A stretch of DNA of 64,000 nucleotides from CAIQPS01 sp963721365 (GTDB lineage: Bacteria; Actinomycetota; Thermoleophilia; RBG-16-64-13): contig CAVRJE010000016.1 in the NCBI GenBank assembly GCA_963721365.1, forward strand, positions 70,898 through 134,897. Reading direction: 5' to 3'. Made by a program: the position numbers and the translations under genes. Position 1 is the first letter of the stretch; each line of letters begins with the position of its first letter. Below, in pieces: positions 50,864-60,071 of the stretch. The notes below the pieces were generated by a model. That model had not been told where the DNA came from and did no database searches. It was given only the letters and a program-made list of their open reading frames with translations.

Positions 50864-52353
50864 CTACGCCGCCCGCAGCAGCTCCTCGTACAGCCTGACA
50901 AGAGCCAGTGTATCGGTTGCGCAGTAGGCGCGCAGGTCGGCGAAGATCGCTTCGCGGACCGAGGCCGGAGCACCCCCGTAGACCGCCTCGCCCCAGCGGA
51001 GCGTGGCCACCTCCCCGTTGGTGATGGCCAGACCTTCGTAGGAGAGGTCGTCGACCAGGGCCGGCAGGACGTACTTGAGCGAGGTGCTGCCATGGAACCC
51101 CGGGTGCTGCACGTAGGTGCTGACCAGCTTCTCGAGGTCGAAGAGACGCGCCTGCACGGCGGCGATGGGCGCGGCGAACTCGGGAAGGTCCTGGGCCAAT
51201 TCGTCGAGGATGCGGTTCTCGTAGCCGGTGTAGACGACTATCGGACTGTCGGCGGCGCCCGCCCGTCGGCCCCCAGGGCCGAGAGCAGGCTCTCGGCGAA
51301 TGACCGGCGGGGGTCGGTCCGGTCGGTGTGAAGGAACTCGGCGTGCTCGATACCGCCGTCGAGGGTGTGGCAGGACCACTGCACCGGAAGGGCCTGGTAG
51401 GGCCGGGTGCCGGCGTGGACCGGGAGCGCGGAACGCCAGGTCTCGAAGTCGAGAAAGTGGATGGGCTCGCTTAACCGGGACAGTTCATTCTTGAGCTCGG
51501 GATCGAAGCGCGGCTCCCCGGTCTGGATGACGTCGCACATGGTCCGCTGGGCGGGAGTGAGACCAGGGTAGTCGAGCGGCACTTCGCGGATGGAGCAGTA
51601 ACCGTCGCCGAGGAGCGAACAAAGCAGCTCGTTGCTGACGCGCGTGATCTCGGTGACCGGGTACTCGGGCAGGTAGCTGTGGCAGTAGCCGTAGAAGGGG
51701 CAGGTGTACGGGTTGTCGCAGCGCTTGCTGATCTGCATGTCGGGCATGGGGCCGGCCAGCATCTGCCTGAACTGGCGGAGCAGCCCGGGGATGGAGTCTA
51801 GGAACGGCTCCACCTGAGGGGTGAGGTCCTCCAGGGTGAAGAGCTGCCCCAGATCGTAGGGGCCGCCGGGATAGACGTAGGTGTTGTTGAGGTGGAGCAG
51901 GCGGCTGCTGCCGACGGGGACGCCGGCGCCGCGGAGAACGTAGGTCTGGATGCCGAGGTCGGTGATGTATTCGGGCTTGACCTCGGTGGATGACTTGACC
52001 TCGACGAGCGCCCAGTTGTGGCCGTCTTCCTTGAAGAGGGCGTCGGGGCGGACGAACACGCCGTCGTAGCGGAAGGCGCCCTCGTATACACACCCGGCAC
52101 CGTCGCCGAGCAGGCATTGGGTGGTCTCAAGCGCCTGGTCGGCCTGGGTGTAGTCCTCCTCGACGAGCACCCCGCCGGGGAACAGATCCCGGGCGAGCGC
52201 TCCTACCGCGTGTCCCTGGTCGAAGATGGCCTGCTGCGCTTCGGTGACCGGGTCGGCGAGCTGAGACGCGCGGCATTGCAGCCACAGGTACTTGGGGCAT
52301 TGGAGCCCGGCCTGGAACCGGGATTTGGAAAGTCTGGGAGTCCACGTCGCCAC
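50864..52353 (-). CDS. DUF2779 protein: Cas4-like PD-(D/E)XK plus DEDD-type exonuclease domains, frameshifted
   Basis: About 497 residues. The N-terminus LSKSRFQAGLQCPKYLWLQC and a later CDNPYTCPFYGYC supply cysteines in the arrangement of Fe-S-bearing Cas4/AddB-type nucleases, with PDALFKEDG and ALVEVKSST as D and E-x-K active-site motifs. The C-terminal half is DUF2779, with HFLDFETWRSALP (D-x-E) and AYCATDTLALVRLYEEL (YC-x2-D), an RNase H-like 3'-5' exonuclease pattern. One indel near 51275 divides the second domain. GTG 52353 is the best start, with GAGG 6 nt upstream. Activity on nucleic acid is inferred; the biological role of DUF2779 is unknown. Confidence 0.82.
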
Positions 52354-52525
52354 ATCACACCTCACCGCGTCAACTGTCGTCGCGCTCCTTGTCGCGGCCC
52401 CGCGGGGCGCCGCCGCGCGACTCAACTGAGTTCAGGTTAGCAGGCGGCGCGGACAGGAAAGCCGGCGAGCGCCCGCCCATCGTGCAGGCGAATCCGCCGG
52501 CACCGTGGCGTGTGCAAGATCGCAC

Positions 52526-53143
52526 CTAGGACCGCGGGGACGCTCGAATGATCGCCGGCCGGGGCGGCAGCCCCGCCCTCTTTATCGCGATGTCGAGCGC
52601 GCTGAGAAGGGTCCGAGCTTCGCCGAAGGCCTTCTCCCCTGCCACGCTTTCGGCGGCGATCGCCTTGCCCTGGTAGAAGCGGACAAGCGGGCCAGGATCC
52701 GAGGCCCCTTCAAAGGTCACGCGCACGGCGACCATCGTCACAGGGACCGGCGCCGGCTTGATGGGGGGCAATCCAAGGGCAGCCGGCCTGGTCGACCCGA
52801 ACAGGCCGTCGGCCGCCGGCGCCGCTTCCGCCTGGCCGCCTCGGGACACCCTGGCTATCGCCTCATCGTTCTGGACGACCTCTGCCGAGACGATGTGAGC
52901 AAATGAGTAGACCCGGGTGCGCGGTTGCCCGTGTCTGCGCGCGATCGCGATCCGTCGCCCCCGGTCGTCGATGGCGATCGCCGCTTCTCCCCTGACGTCG
53001 GTATAGACCTGGTTCGCGTGGAAGTCCTGGATCTTCTCGAAATCGCCGGCGACGCTATCCCTTTTTCTCTGCTTCCGCGACGCGAACAGGTAGTAGCCGA
53101 CGACAAGGACAACGACGATGACGAACACGGCCCACGTTGGCAT
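52526..53143 (-). CDS. Hypothetical single-pass membrane protein
   Basis: A protein of 205 residues. One N-terminal TM helix (VFVIVVVLVVGYYLFA) is followed by a basic stop-transfer RKQRKR and a soluble domain with QVYTDVRGEAAIAIDDRGRR and RVYSFAHIVSAEVVQND, a beta-strand pattern resembling PH-like folds that sense or scaffold. No catalytic motif was seen. The gene lies 12 bp downstream of the nuclease-like coiled-coil gene on the same strand, so the two products may work together. Family not recognised. Confidence 0.6.
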   Translation of the reverse strand: MPTWAVFVIVVVLVVGYYLFASRKQRKRDSVAGDFEKIQDFHANQVYTDVRGEAAIAIDDRGRRIAIARRHGQPRTRVYSFAHIVSAEVVQNDEAIARVSRGGQAEAAPAADGLFGSTRPAALGLPPIKPAPVPVTMVAVRVTFEGASDPGPLVRFYQGKAIAAESVAGEKAFGEARTLLSALDIAIKRAGLPPRPAIIRASPRS

Positions 53144-53155
53144 GTGTGCTACCTC

Positions 53156-54439
53156 TTAGTTCCCCTGCGCCGCGAACGCCCTGCGCATCTGGCCCAACTG
53201 CTCCCGCAGGATCTCGACCTGGCCGGCCAGGTCTCGCTGGGCGATGCCCACGTTCGCGACGATCGAGCGGCCGGCGTTCTCCACCGTCTCGCCCGACCTC
53301 CGGATGTCGTCGAGTTGCACCGCCCGCTTGGCCACGCTCTCTACCGCCCGCTCGAGGGTGGCGAAGTCCACCTCGCTCCTCACCCCCGCACCACGGTGGT
53401 GCTCGAAGATGAGCGCCCGAGCCAGCGTGAGGGCCGCGTCGAAGTAGACGTCGGTCGCCGGGTCGTCGGCGTCCCAGACCACGATGATGTCCCGTCCGTG
53501 GCGGGCAAGGGAACCGAGATGGGAAGGTGCCGTCCTTTTTGAGAAGACGAAGATACCGACATCCGCGCCCCGGTTCCGGCGACCGGTATCGATCTCGGTG
53601 AGAGCCTTCTTGAGGTCGTAGCTCGCGTCCTCCTTGGCCTCGACCACCAGCGCCTCCCCCGCGAACTGCGAATCGGCGCCCAGTTCGATGATGCAGTCCC
53701 CCACCTTGCAGTTCTTGATGATGCCGGTGGTGCTGCCAGTGCGCCTGCCGACGTCCCCCCCGTCCATGGCGTTCCTAAGGACGAACTCCGACACCCGGTC
53801 CTCGAAGACGCCGCCGCGGAGCGTCGAACGGTCCTGCGTCTCCTTGCGGACGGCCATCTCGGTGAGGGTCTTCTGCACCTCCTCGCGGAACTTCCGGTTG
53901 TGCTCTTCATGCGCCTTGAGGGTGGTGTCGAGCTCGCGGAGCATGAGAGACAGCGCCGACTGCGGGTCGTCGAGGGTGAAGTCGCTGCGGATGGCCCTCT
54001 GCACCCCCTGGACCTGGGCGACCAGGCGGGAGAGGGCGGATTCCGGGCGGTTGAGGTCGAACGCTGCGAGCACCTTATCGCTGTTGCCGGTCAGTTCCCC
54101 GTCGACCGCCTGGCGCATCTGCTCGACGAGGCCGTCGGTGCGCTGGGGATCGAGCAGGTGGACGAGGGAGCTGTCGGGCCCGACGAGGGTGCCGATGGTC
54201 TCGGTGACCTTGCTCTCGATAGAGCGGGTGAGGTCCTTGCCTTCCTGCCGGATAGCTTCGCGGTCGATGAAGCCGGAGGCCTGGCGCAGGGCGAGGACGC
54301 CCACGCGAAGCGCGGTGGTGGCCCTAGCCTCCCATTCCTCCTCTGGGAACTGGCGGAGCCAGGTGACTATGTCCGGGTCGTCGGTGGAGACGTGGAAGTC
54401 CACCGTTCTTAGGTCTGGTAGGGGGCGTAGGGCTTCCAT
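53156..54439 (-). CDS. Coiled-coil protein with restriction-endonuclease-like domain
   Basis: A protein of 427 residues, family not recognised. The N-terminal 190 residues are helical with Gln/Glu-rich coiled-coil stretches. About 200-330 looks like a PD-(D/E)XK fold: VGDCIIELGADSQF then ALVVEAKEDAS gives Asp/Glu and the E-x-K pair, followed by DVGIFVFSKRTAP and GRDIIVVWDAD. A C-terminal coiled coil (VAKRAVQLDDIRRSGETVEN) ends the protein. The layout recalls RmuC-like or Mrr-like proteins, but the sequence motifs differ. It is transcribed with the single-pass membrane protein. A role in DNA processing or defence is possible and untested. Confidence 0.6.
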   Translation of the reverse strand: MEALRPLPDLRTVDFHVSTDDPDIVTWLRQFPEEEWEARATTALRVGVLALRQASGFIDREAIRQEGKDLTRSIESKVTETIGTLVGPDSSLVHLLDPQRTDGLVEQMRQAVDGELTGNSDKVLAAFDLNRPESALSRLVAQVQGVQRAIRSDFTLDDPQSALSLMLRELDTTLKAHEEHNRKFREEVQKTLTEMAVRKETQDRSTLRGGVFEDRVSEFVLRNAMDGGDVGRRTGSTTGIIKNCKVGDCIIELGADSQFAGEALVVEAKEDASYDLKKALTEIDTGRRNRGADVGIFVFSKRTAPSHLGSLARHGRDIIVVWDADDPATDVYFDAALTLARALIFEHHRGAGVRSEVDFATLERAVESVAKRAVQLDDIRRSGETVENAGRSIVANVGIAQRDLAGQVEILREQLGQMRRAFAAQGN

Positions 54440-54540
54440 CTTGTCGGTCTCCCTTTCGCGCCCGGCGGCGGAGCGGCCGAGCGGTGTCAGTCAGCGAGAG
54501 TCATCTGTGGACACGGTAGCAGACGGGACGGACGAGACGA

Positions 54541-54680
54541 GATCCCATGATTCGGTGACCGACATGTGGATCGCCGCGCGCGCCGAAGAGCGTGGCCTCG
54601 TCTTGTTCACGAGAGACGCGCACTTCCAGGAAGTCGATGGTCTACTCACCGCCTCCTCAGTCGACCAACTGCTTTCCTAG
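54541..54680 (+). pseudogene. C-terminal fragment of a PIN-domain (VapC-like) toxin
   Basis: About 45 codons encode SVTDMWIAARAEERGLVLFTRDAHFQEVDGL in pieces, the last third of a VapC PIN domain: the conserved D in VTDMWIAA and TRDAHF. The N-terminal two thirds with the first acidic residues, and any antitoxin, are absent from the 100 bp upstream. It is a remnant, not an indel victim. The surrounding 54440-54806 holds no other gene. Confidence 0.65.
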
Positions 54681-54806
54681 CGGCAAGCAGCTGCGCGCTT
54701 CCAACCGACCTGGACTGACTCCGCCCGCTGGCAGATTGACCTCTGTACGAGCTATTCTGGGTTGGCGGTCGGTTCGCTCTGAAGCTTGGTGAAGGATGGA
54801 AGCGCC

Positions 54807-55367
54807 GTGACAGACATCCCCGACGACTTCCTCTACGACTTCCTCGTCGTCTTCTACTTGGAGGGCATCACAAGGCGCTTCGAGTACGAGGTGTCCAAGG
54901 GTACCTACGACCGCGTCCGCGAGGCCCTCGAGGACGAGGACATCGGCAACATCACCTTCGAGGCCTACAGGCCGGCCGAGCAGATCGTTGTCAACTCCCG
55001 CTTCGTGCAACTCGTCCATTTCCTCTGGCAGCCGAAGAACAGGGGCGATGAGTCCCCAGGGGCCGCCGGACCCGCCAAAAGCGCCGGCCCCGGCGAGAGC
55101 GACGTGACCCCGAGGCGCGGCGACACCATCGACCTATACTTCACCGGCAGAGAGGAGCCCATCAGGCTGGACGCCGACGATCCCGAGGAGGTGTTCGACT
55201 TGGTACTGGCCATGGAGACCGAGGCTTTCTCGCGCTGCTCCATCGTCGATGCCGGCGGAGAAGAGGCGGTCCTGGACCTCCGCAGGCTCGTCTGCGCGGA
55301 ACTGCCTTTGGGCCTCGCCCAGCAGGGCGAAGCCAACGCGTTCCTCGAGCTCGAGGAAGAGATCTAG
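54807..55367 (+). CDS. Acidic hypothetical protein
   Basis: A soluble, strongly acidic protein of 186 residues with no TM helix. Two halves with similar strand/helix patterns (DFLYDFLVVFYLEGITRRFEY and DTIDLYFTGREEPIRLDA) are joined by a Pro/Gly/Ser-rich linker at about 85-115. Family not recognised. GTG 54807 is preferred, with GGATGGAAG upstream. The stop is directly followed by the GTG of the channel-like membrane protein, so the two are probably translationally coupled and may interact. Confidence 0.65.
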   Translation: MTDIPDDFLYDFLVVFYLEGITRRFEYEVSKGTYDRVREALEDEDIGNITFEAYRPAEQIVVNSRFVQLVHFLWQPKNRGDESPGAAGPAKSAGPGESDVTPRRGDTIDLYFTGREEPIRLDADDPEEVFDLVLAMETEAFSRCSIVDAGGEEAVLDLRRLVCAELPLGLAQQGEANAFLELEEEI

Positions 55368-56090
55368 GTGAGCGACAGGAGCACCCGCGGTGCTGCCCTG
55401 TCTGCGGGAGAGGGCGTGAGAGAGTTCGTACCGTCGTGGCGGCAGCCGACTGAGCCCGAGCACCGCTGGCCGGCCTTCTTGGCGGCGGTGGTGATCATCG
55501 CCGGGCAGAGCTGGGTGGTGGCCAACCTCTCCGTGCGGCCCGTCTGGATCTACCCGCTTGTCGCCGGCATCCTCCTTATCACCTCGCTGGCAATCTACCT
55601 GCCATCACGAAGAGAGCCGCCGCGGGCTTTGCGGATCGTTTCTCTAAGCCTCACGGCCGTGCTGGTCATCGCCAGTTTCGTGGTGCTCGTCCTTCTCATC
55701 CGCGGCGTCTTCGTGGGCTCGCACCTCACCCCGGGGCGTCTCTTCCTCACCGGGATCACCTTCTGGGTGGTCAATATCGCCGTGTTCGCCCTCATGCTGT
55801 GGGAGCTGGACGGCAACGGGCCCGAGGCTCGCGCCAAGGGAGAGCCAGACTATCCGGACCTGGTCTTCCCCCAACAGCAACAGGATCAGCAGGGGCTGGC
55901 CGCGCCAGACTGGAAGCCCACGTTCCCGGACTACCTGTTCGTCTCTCTCACCACCGCGACCGCCTTCTCACCCACCGACGCCATGCCCTACTCGAGGTGG
56001 GCCAAGCTGGTTATGGGCGTGGAGGCGATCATGTCGCTTGCGACGATCGCCATGCTCGTGGCCCGGGCGATCAACATCGCGACCGGTTGA
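55368..56090 (+). CDS. Membrane protein with channel-like pore segment
   Basis: A protein of 240 residues. Four TM helices (about 35-55, 60-80, 88-110, 125-145) are followed by a hydrophilic loop, a re-entrant-looking TTATAFSPTDAMPYSRWA and a last TM helix LVMGVEAIMSLATIAMLVARAIN. The pore-loop-plus-TM arrangement resembles two-TM ion channel ends, but the K+ filter TVGYG is replaced by TAFSPTD. Selectivity is therefore unknown. It is coupled to the acidic protein gene and followed at 116 bp by uspA. Confidence 0.65.
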   Translation: MSDRSTRGAALSAGEGVREFVPSWRQPTEPEHRWPAFLAAVVIIAGQSWVVANLSVRPVWIYPLVAGILLITSLAIYLPSRREPPRALRIVSLSLTAVLVIASFVVLVLLIRGVFVGSHLTPGRLFLTGITFWVVNIAVFALMLWELDGNGPEARAKGEPDYPDLVFPQQQQDQQGLAAPDWKPTFPDYLFVSLTTATAFSPTDAMPYSRWAKLVMGVEAIMSLATIAMLVARAINIATG

Positions 56091-56205
56091 GGGCGCCCGG
56101 CTCCACCTCTCGCCACCCCCCGCGTCGAAACCGCCACGCTTGCCATTGTGGAGGCAGGTCCAAAAATGTATTGTCACCGTACCGGACTCTACCAAGGGAG
56201 CAGAG

Positions 56206-56613
56206 ATGAAGATCGTCGTGGGCTACGTGATGACGGACGAGAGCAGGGCGGCGCTCGAATGGGCCATCCAGCAGGCGGAGCGCGGCGATATCGAGATAGT
56301 CGTGACGCACTCGATCCGGGGTGGCCGCAGCATGGACGCGGAACAGGAGGAAGTGCTCGCCTACCGCAAGGAACTGGACGCCATCGAGCAGCGACTCACC
56401 GATGCCGGCATCCCTCACACCACCCGCAGGCTTATCCGCGGACTTTCTCCCGCGGAAGATCTCGCCCAGGTAGCCGAGGAGGAACGGGCAGACCTCATCG
56501 CGATCGGCATCCGTCAGCAATCGCGGGTGGGAAAGCTGATCATGGGCAGCGACGCCCAGCAGATCCTGCTGACCGCTCCCTGCCCGGTGGTGGCGGTCAA
56601 GGCGGCGCAGTAG
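56206..56613 (+). CDS. Universal stress protein (UspA family)
   Basis: A single Usp domain of 135 residues. The N-terminal strand is MKIVVGYVMTDESRAALEWA, and the C-terminal nucleotide loop GIRQQSRVGKLIMGSDAQ ends with LLTAPCPVVAVK; the G-x2-G-x9-G-S pattern of ATP-binding members is only partly matched. ATG 56206 has GGGAG upstream. Possibly co-transcribed with the channel-like gene. It converges on NlpC/P60 gene 2. Confidence 0.92.
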   Translation: MKIVVGYVMTDESRAALEWAIQQAERGDIEIVVTHSIRGGRSMDAEQEEVLAYRKELDAIEQRLTDAGIPHTTRRLIRGLSPAEDLAQVAEEERADLIAIGIRQQSRVGKLIMGSDAQQILLTAPCPVVAVKAAQ

Positions 56614-56652
56614 GTCTCTTCATTATTCCCAGGCGATGAGCGCGCCTTGGCG

Positions 56653-57831
56653 TTAGTTCAGGATGCGGCGCGCCCCGTGGTAGCTGCTCTTCCAGACAGT
56701 CCCGATCTGCACGTGGTCGCCGGTGGCATTGACCATCTTGCCGTTGCCAATATATATCCCGACGTGGTGGATCGGAGTGTAAAAGAAGACGAGGTCCCCC
56801 GGCTTCAGCTGGTCTTTCGGCACGTACACTCCGTAGCCGTACTGCATAGCACTGGAGTGTGGCAGGTAGATACCGATCTTGCCATAGGCGTATTTGACCA
56901 GGCCGGAGCAATCGAAGCCGTCCGGGCTCGAGGCTCCCCAGACGTAGGGCACGCCAACGTATTGGAGGGCGATGTCGACCACCTGCGCCGCCTTGTCGCC
57001 GTTGTAGCCGATGGTACCGCCACCGCCCCCGCCCGACGAGTCAGTCGTCGTAGTGGTCTTGCCCTTAGCAGCTTTGGCTGCCGCCTCACGGGCCGCCCTC
57101 TCCGCCGCCGCCTTCCGCGCCGCTTCCGCCGCGGCTTTCTTGGCGGCTGCCAGCAGCGCCGCCTGACGGGCCGCCTCTGCCTTCTTGAGCTGGGCGATCT
57201 GGGTTTCCTTGCCCTGGAGCGCCTTCTTCTGCTTCGCCAGTTGGGCGGTGACCTTGTCCTTCGCCGCGGTGGTCTTCTGGAGGTCGACCTGCTCCTGCGC
57301 GAGTTCGGTCTCGAGTTGGGCCTTGCGGTCGGCGGTCTGAATCTTGTAGTCCTGGACCTGCTTGAGGAGATCCGCGTCCTGCTTGCTCAGGCGTTGGAGT
57401 TGATCGTAGCGGGCGATGAGATCGGTGAAGCTGCTGGCATCGAGAATCACCGCCAGCATGGTGAGATCGCCGGCCTTGTAGATCTCGACCACTCGCTGGT
57501 TGAGCCGGTCCTGGACCGTAGCCAGGTCGGTCTCCGACTGAGTCAGCAGCTTCTGGGTCTTCTTGATCGCGGCCTGGGTGTCTTCGAGCTGCTGGTTCGC
57601 GTAGTCGTATTCTTCGGCGGCGGCGCTCAGTTCCTCGTCGAGTTGGTCGATGAGTGCGCGGAGAGCGGTTGCCTGATCCATGGCCTTGTCGATGGCCGGC
57701 GTCCACGCCTGCGCGAGACCGGAGAGAGTAAGGAGAAGGACCGTCGCTATCAGCATCAGCGCGAGAGCCCGCTTGGTACCGATCGTTCCGGTCTGTTTCA
57801 AGTCTGGCACATTCCCTCCTGACCCGGCCAT
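56653..57831 (-). CDS. Secreted coiled-coil NlpC/P60 peptidoglycan endopeptidase 2
   Basis: A paralog of the gene at 46776 with the same layout: signal peptide (RALALMLIATVLLLTLSGLAQA), coiled coil, an Ala/Lys-rich linker and a Thr/Ser/Gly stretch (KTTTTTDSSGGGGGG), then NlpC/P60 with Cys in GFDCSGLVKYAYG and His in IHHVGIYIGNG. Both share QTATAL/QAEALMNLIDKLDEEL-type helices and near-identical catalytic domains. It is intact, without indels. ATG 57831 or GTG 57810 (AGGAGG 4 nt upstream) can serve as start. A TATAAT box lies at 57884-57889. Likely role: cell separation or wall remodelling. Confidence 0.91.
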   Translation of the reverse strand: MAGSGGNVPDLKQTGTIGTKRALALMLIATVLLLTLSGLAQAWTPAIDKAMDQATALRALIDQLDEELSAAAEEYDYANQQLEDTQAAIKKTQKLLTQSETDLATVQDRLNQRVVEIYKAGDLTMLAVILDASSFTDLIARYDQLQRLSKQDADLLKQVQDYKIQTADRKAQLETELAQEQVDLQKTTAAKDKVTAQLAKQKKALQGKETQIAQLKKAEAARQAALLAAAKKAAAEAARKAAAERAAREAAAKAAKGKTTTTTDSSGGGGGGTIGYNGDKAAQVVDIALQYVGVPYVWGASSPDGFDCSGLVKYAYGKIGIYLPHSSAMQYGYGVYVPKDQLKPGDLVFFYTPIHHVGIYIGNGKMVNATGDHVQIGTVWKSSYHGARRILN

Positions 57832-57883
57832 TCCCCGGATTTCGCCGGGCCGGGTCACTGTCTGCCAGTTGGCTGGGGTGCTC

Positions 57884-57889
57884 ATTATA
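57884..57889 (-). promoter_or_regulatory. -10 box for NlpC/P60 gene 2
   Basis: The minus strand reads a perfect TATAAT. It would give a leader of about 45-65 nt. The -35 region (TTAGCG at 17 bp) is weak. Confidence 0.5.
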
Positions 57890-58015
57890 CCTTGAGAGTG
57901 CGAGCCCGCTAACCCCCGGGGAACGCGTCCACCGCTCGGCGCCGGCCCTGGGAGGCGAGACCCGTGCTGGCGGTAGGCGACAAGGTGACGGTCCGCGCCG
58001 GCCGCGAGACCTCGC

Positions 58016-59915
58016 TCAATCCGTTATCGTCCCCCAGATGTCCACCGCGTCTAACGTGATGTACTCGCCGGCCGCGCTCGAGTCGCTCCGCCGCAGTCCA
58101 ACCTTGTGAGGCCCGTCGCTGATGGTGCCGCTCGACCAGACCACCGCCTGATAGTGTGCGGGCGAGGAGTAGAGGTCGATGGTCGTCTGCCATACGTCGT
58201 CCAGGTACACATCGACGATGCCTGGAGTGCTTCCGGTCATGGCGATCCAGTCCAGGCGGGTGCCGGTAAAGTAGATGGTGGCCGAGGCGTTGCTCGAGTT
58301 GGAGCGTCCGTAGCTCGCCCCGGAGGCCTCCGCCTTGGTGAAGTCAGACCAGGTGCCCACCTTGACCATGTGGGAGTCGGTCTGCTGGTAGCGGGTCGGG
58401 GGGTCCGGGCCACCGACGTAGCCGTATTCCGCGGCTATCCGGTCGGAGATCGCGGTGTAATACGCAACATCTGAACTCACCCGAGCGGCGCCCGCCGAGG
58501 GTGCGTACCGATTGAGGATGGTCTCAAATCCTCCTTGGATGTCACCCGCGATGATCTGATCGACTCCAGCGGAGTAGGTGGCGTTGCGGACCCGACGTCA
58601 GGTAGAACCAGGCGTCGATACCATCCTCCACGGTGGGGAAGGCTGCGAACACGTTCGAGCTGTGCCCGGATTCCAGCGCCGTGCCTGGGTAACGTTCGGC
58701 CTCCCATGCGGCGAAGGTCAGGTTGCCGATGTTCTTGTTCTCCCAACTCCGGGGGAACTGAGTACAGTAGCTCTCCCTCCACCACCCGTTCTCGTCCCTA
58801 AAGAAGGTGAGTGCGCCAGTTGCACCGGGACGTTGTAGGTCTCAGCCTCTTCGCAGATGTAGGCAGAGTACGGCAGCCAGCCGGCTGGTGAGTCCAGTCA
58901 GGTAGCCCTCCAACCAACTGCTCTTCACAGCCTTCGCGACAAGATCCGGATCGGTGTCCGGCCCGCTCTCGATCGTCCCCCAAATGTCCACCGCGTCCAA
59001 GGTGATGTACTCGCCGGCCGCGCTCGAGTCGCTCCGCCGCAGTCCCACCTTGTGAGGCCCGTCGCTGATGGTGCCGCTCGACCAGACCACCGCCTGATAG
59101 TGTGCGGGCGAGGAGTAGAGGTCGATGGTCGTCTGCCATACGTCGTCCAGGTACACATCGACGATGCCTGGAGTGCTTCCGGTCATGGCGATCCAGTCCA
59201 GGCGGGTGCCGGTAAAGTAGATGGTGGCCGAGGCGTTGCTCGAGTTGGAGCGTCCGTAGCTCGCCCCGGAGGCCTCCGCCTTGGTGAAGTCAGACCAGGT
59301 GCCCACCTTGACCATGTGGGAGTCGGTCTGCTGGTAGCGGGTCGGGGGGTCCGGGGCTGGATCGATCGTCCCCCAAATGTCCACCGCGTCCAAGGTGATG
59401 TACTCGCCGGCCGCGCTCGAGTCGCTCCGCCGCAGTCCCACCTTGTGAGGCCCGTCGCTGATGGTGCCGCTCGACCAGACCACCGCCTGATAGTGTGCGG
59501 GCGAGGAGTAGAGGTCGATGGTCGTCTGCCATACGTCGTCCAGGTACACATCGACGATGCCTGGAGTGCTTCCGGTCATGGCGATCCAGTCCAGGCGGGT
59601 GCCGGTAAAGTAGATGGTGGCCGAGGCGTTGCTCGAGTTGGAGCGTCCGTAGCTCGCCCCGGAGGCCTCCGCCTTGGTGAAGTCAGACCAGGTGCCCACC
59701 TTGACCATGTGGGAGTCGGTGTGGTAGCGGGTGCCAGGGGCTGCTGCGTCGGCCGAAGCGGGAAGGATCACGGCGCAGACGAAAACCCCGATGGCCAGGA
59801 CAAACGAGACTCCCAGGCGCAGAGATACCCCGAAGCGCTCTGCTTCGCGGCCGGTTCTCAGGATGATTGCGGCAGACTTCTTGCTCACGCTAACAGTCCA
59901 TGATCTCGTATTCAC
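58016..59915 (-). CDS. Secreted repeat protein with glucosaminidase-like domain, frame-disrupted
   Basis: Reassembled, this is one exported protein of about 630 residues. A signal peptide (LGVSFVLAIGVFVCAVILPASADA) leads into two tandem modules of about 125 residues, then a lysozyme/glucosaminidase-like domain (DENGWW, then SWENKNIGNLTFAAWEA and FAAFPTVEDGIDAWFYL), then a third copy of the module. Each module (KVGTWSDFTKAEASGASYG, YFTGTRLDWIAMTGSTPGI, DAVDIWGTI) looks like a beta-sandwich carbohydrate- or wall-binding domain. Frames break near 58900 and again near 58560 within the catalytic-like part. GTG 59915 is the best start. A peptidoglycan target is inferred. Confidence 0.72.
58026..58409 (-). 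repeat. Module repeat copy A (384 bp)
   Basis: C-terminal copy of the 128-codon module. It differs from copies B and C at only a handful of bases (for example near 58042, 58054 and 58100), while flanking DNA is unrelated. Confidence 0.9.
58972..59355 (-). repeat. Module repeat copy B (384 bp)
   Basis: Middle copy, directly adjacent to copy C with a 393-bp period. B and C appear identical over almost their full length. Confidence 0.92.
59365..59731 (-). repeat. Module repeat copy C (about 367 bp)
   Basis: N-terminal copy, identical to B until 59720, then diverging where the signal-peptide junction begins. Confidence 0.92.
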
Positions 59916-60071
59916 GCTCCTTCTCGCGCCCTTCGGCCCACTCCCTGTTCCTGCACTGCGCGGCACGACACAAACCGCCCCGTGTTCAGTGGAATATGCC
60001 ACTGGCTCCAAACCTATGCAAGGGCCCGCCACCCGCCCCAACCTCGGAGCGTCCCAGGGCGCTGTTTCGTG

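Noticed and set aside
58026..59731. CRISPR-like or mobile-element repeats
   Set aside because: The repeats are 384 bp, coding and in frame within one protein. There are no short repeats with spacers, no terminal inverted repeats and no transposase.
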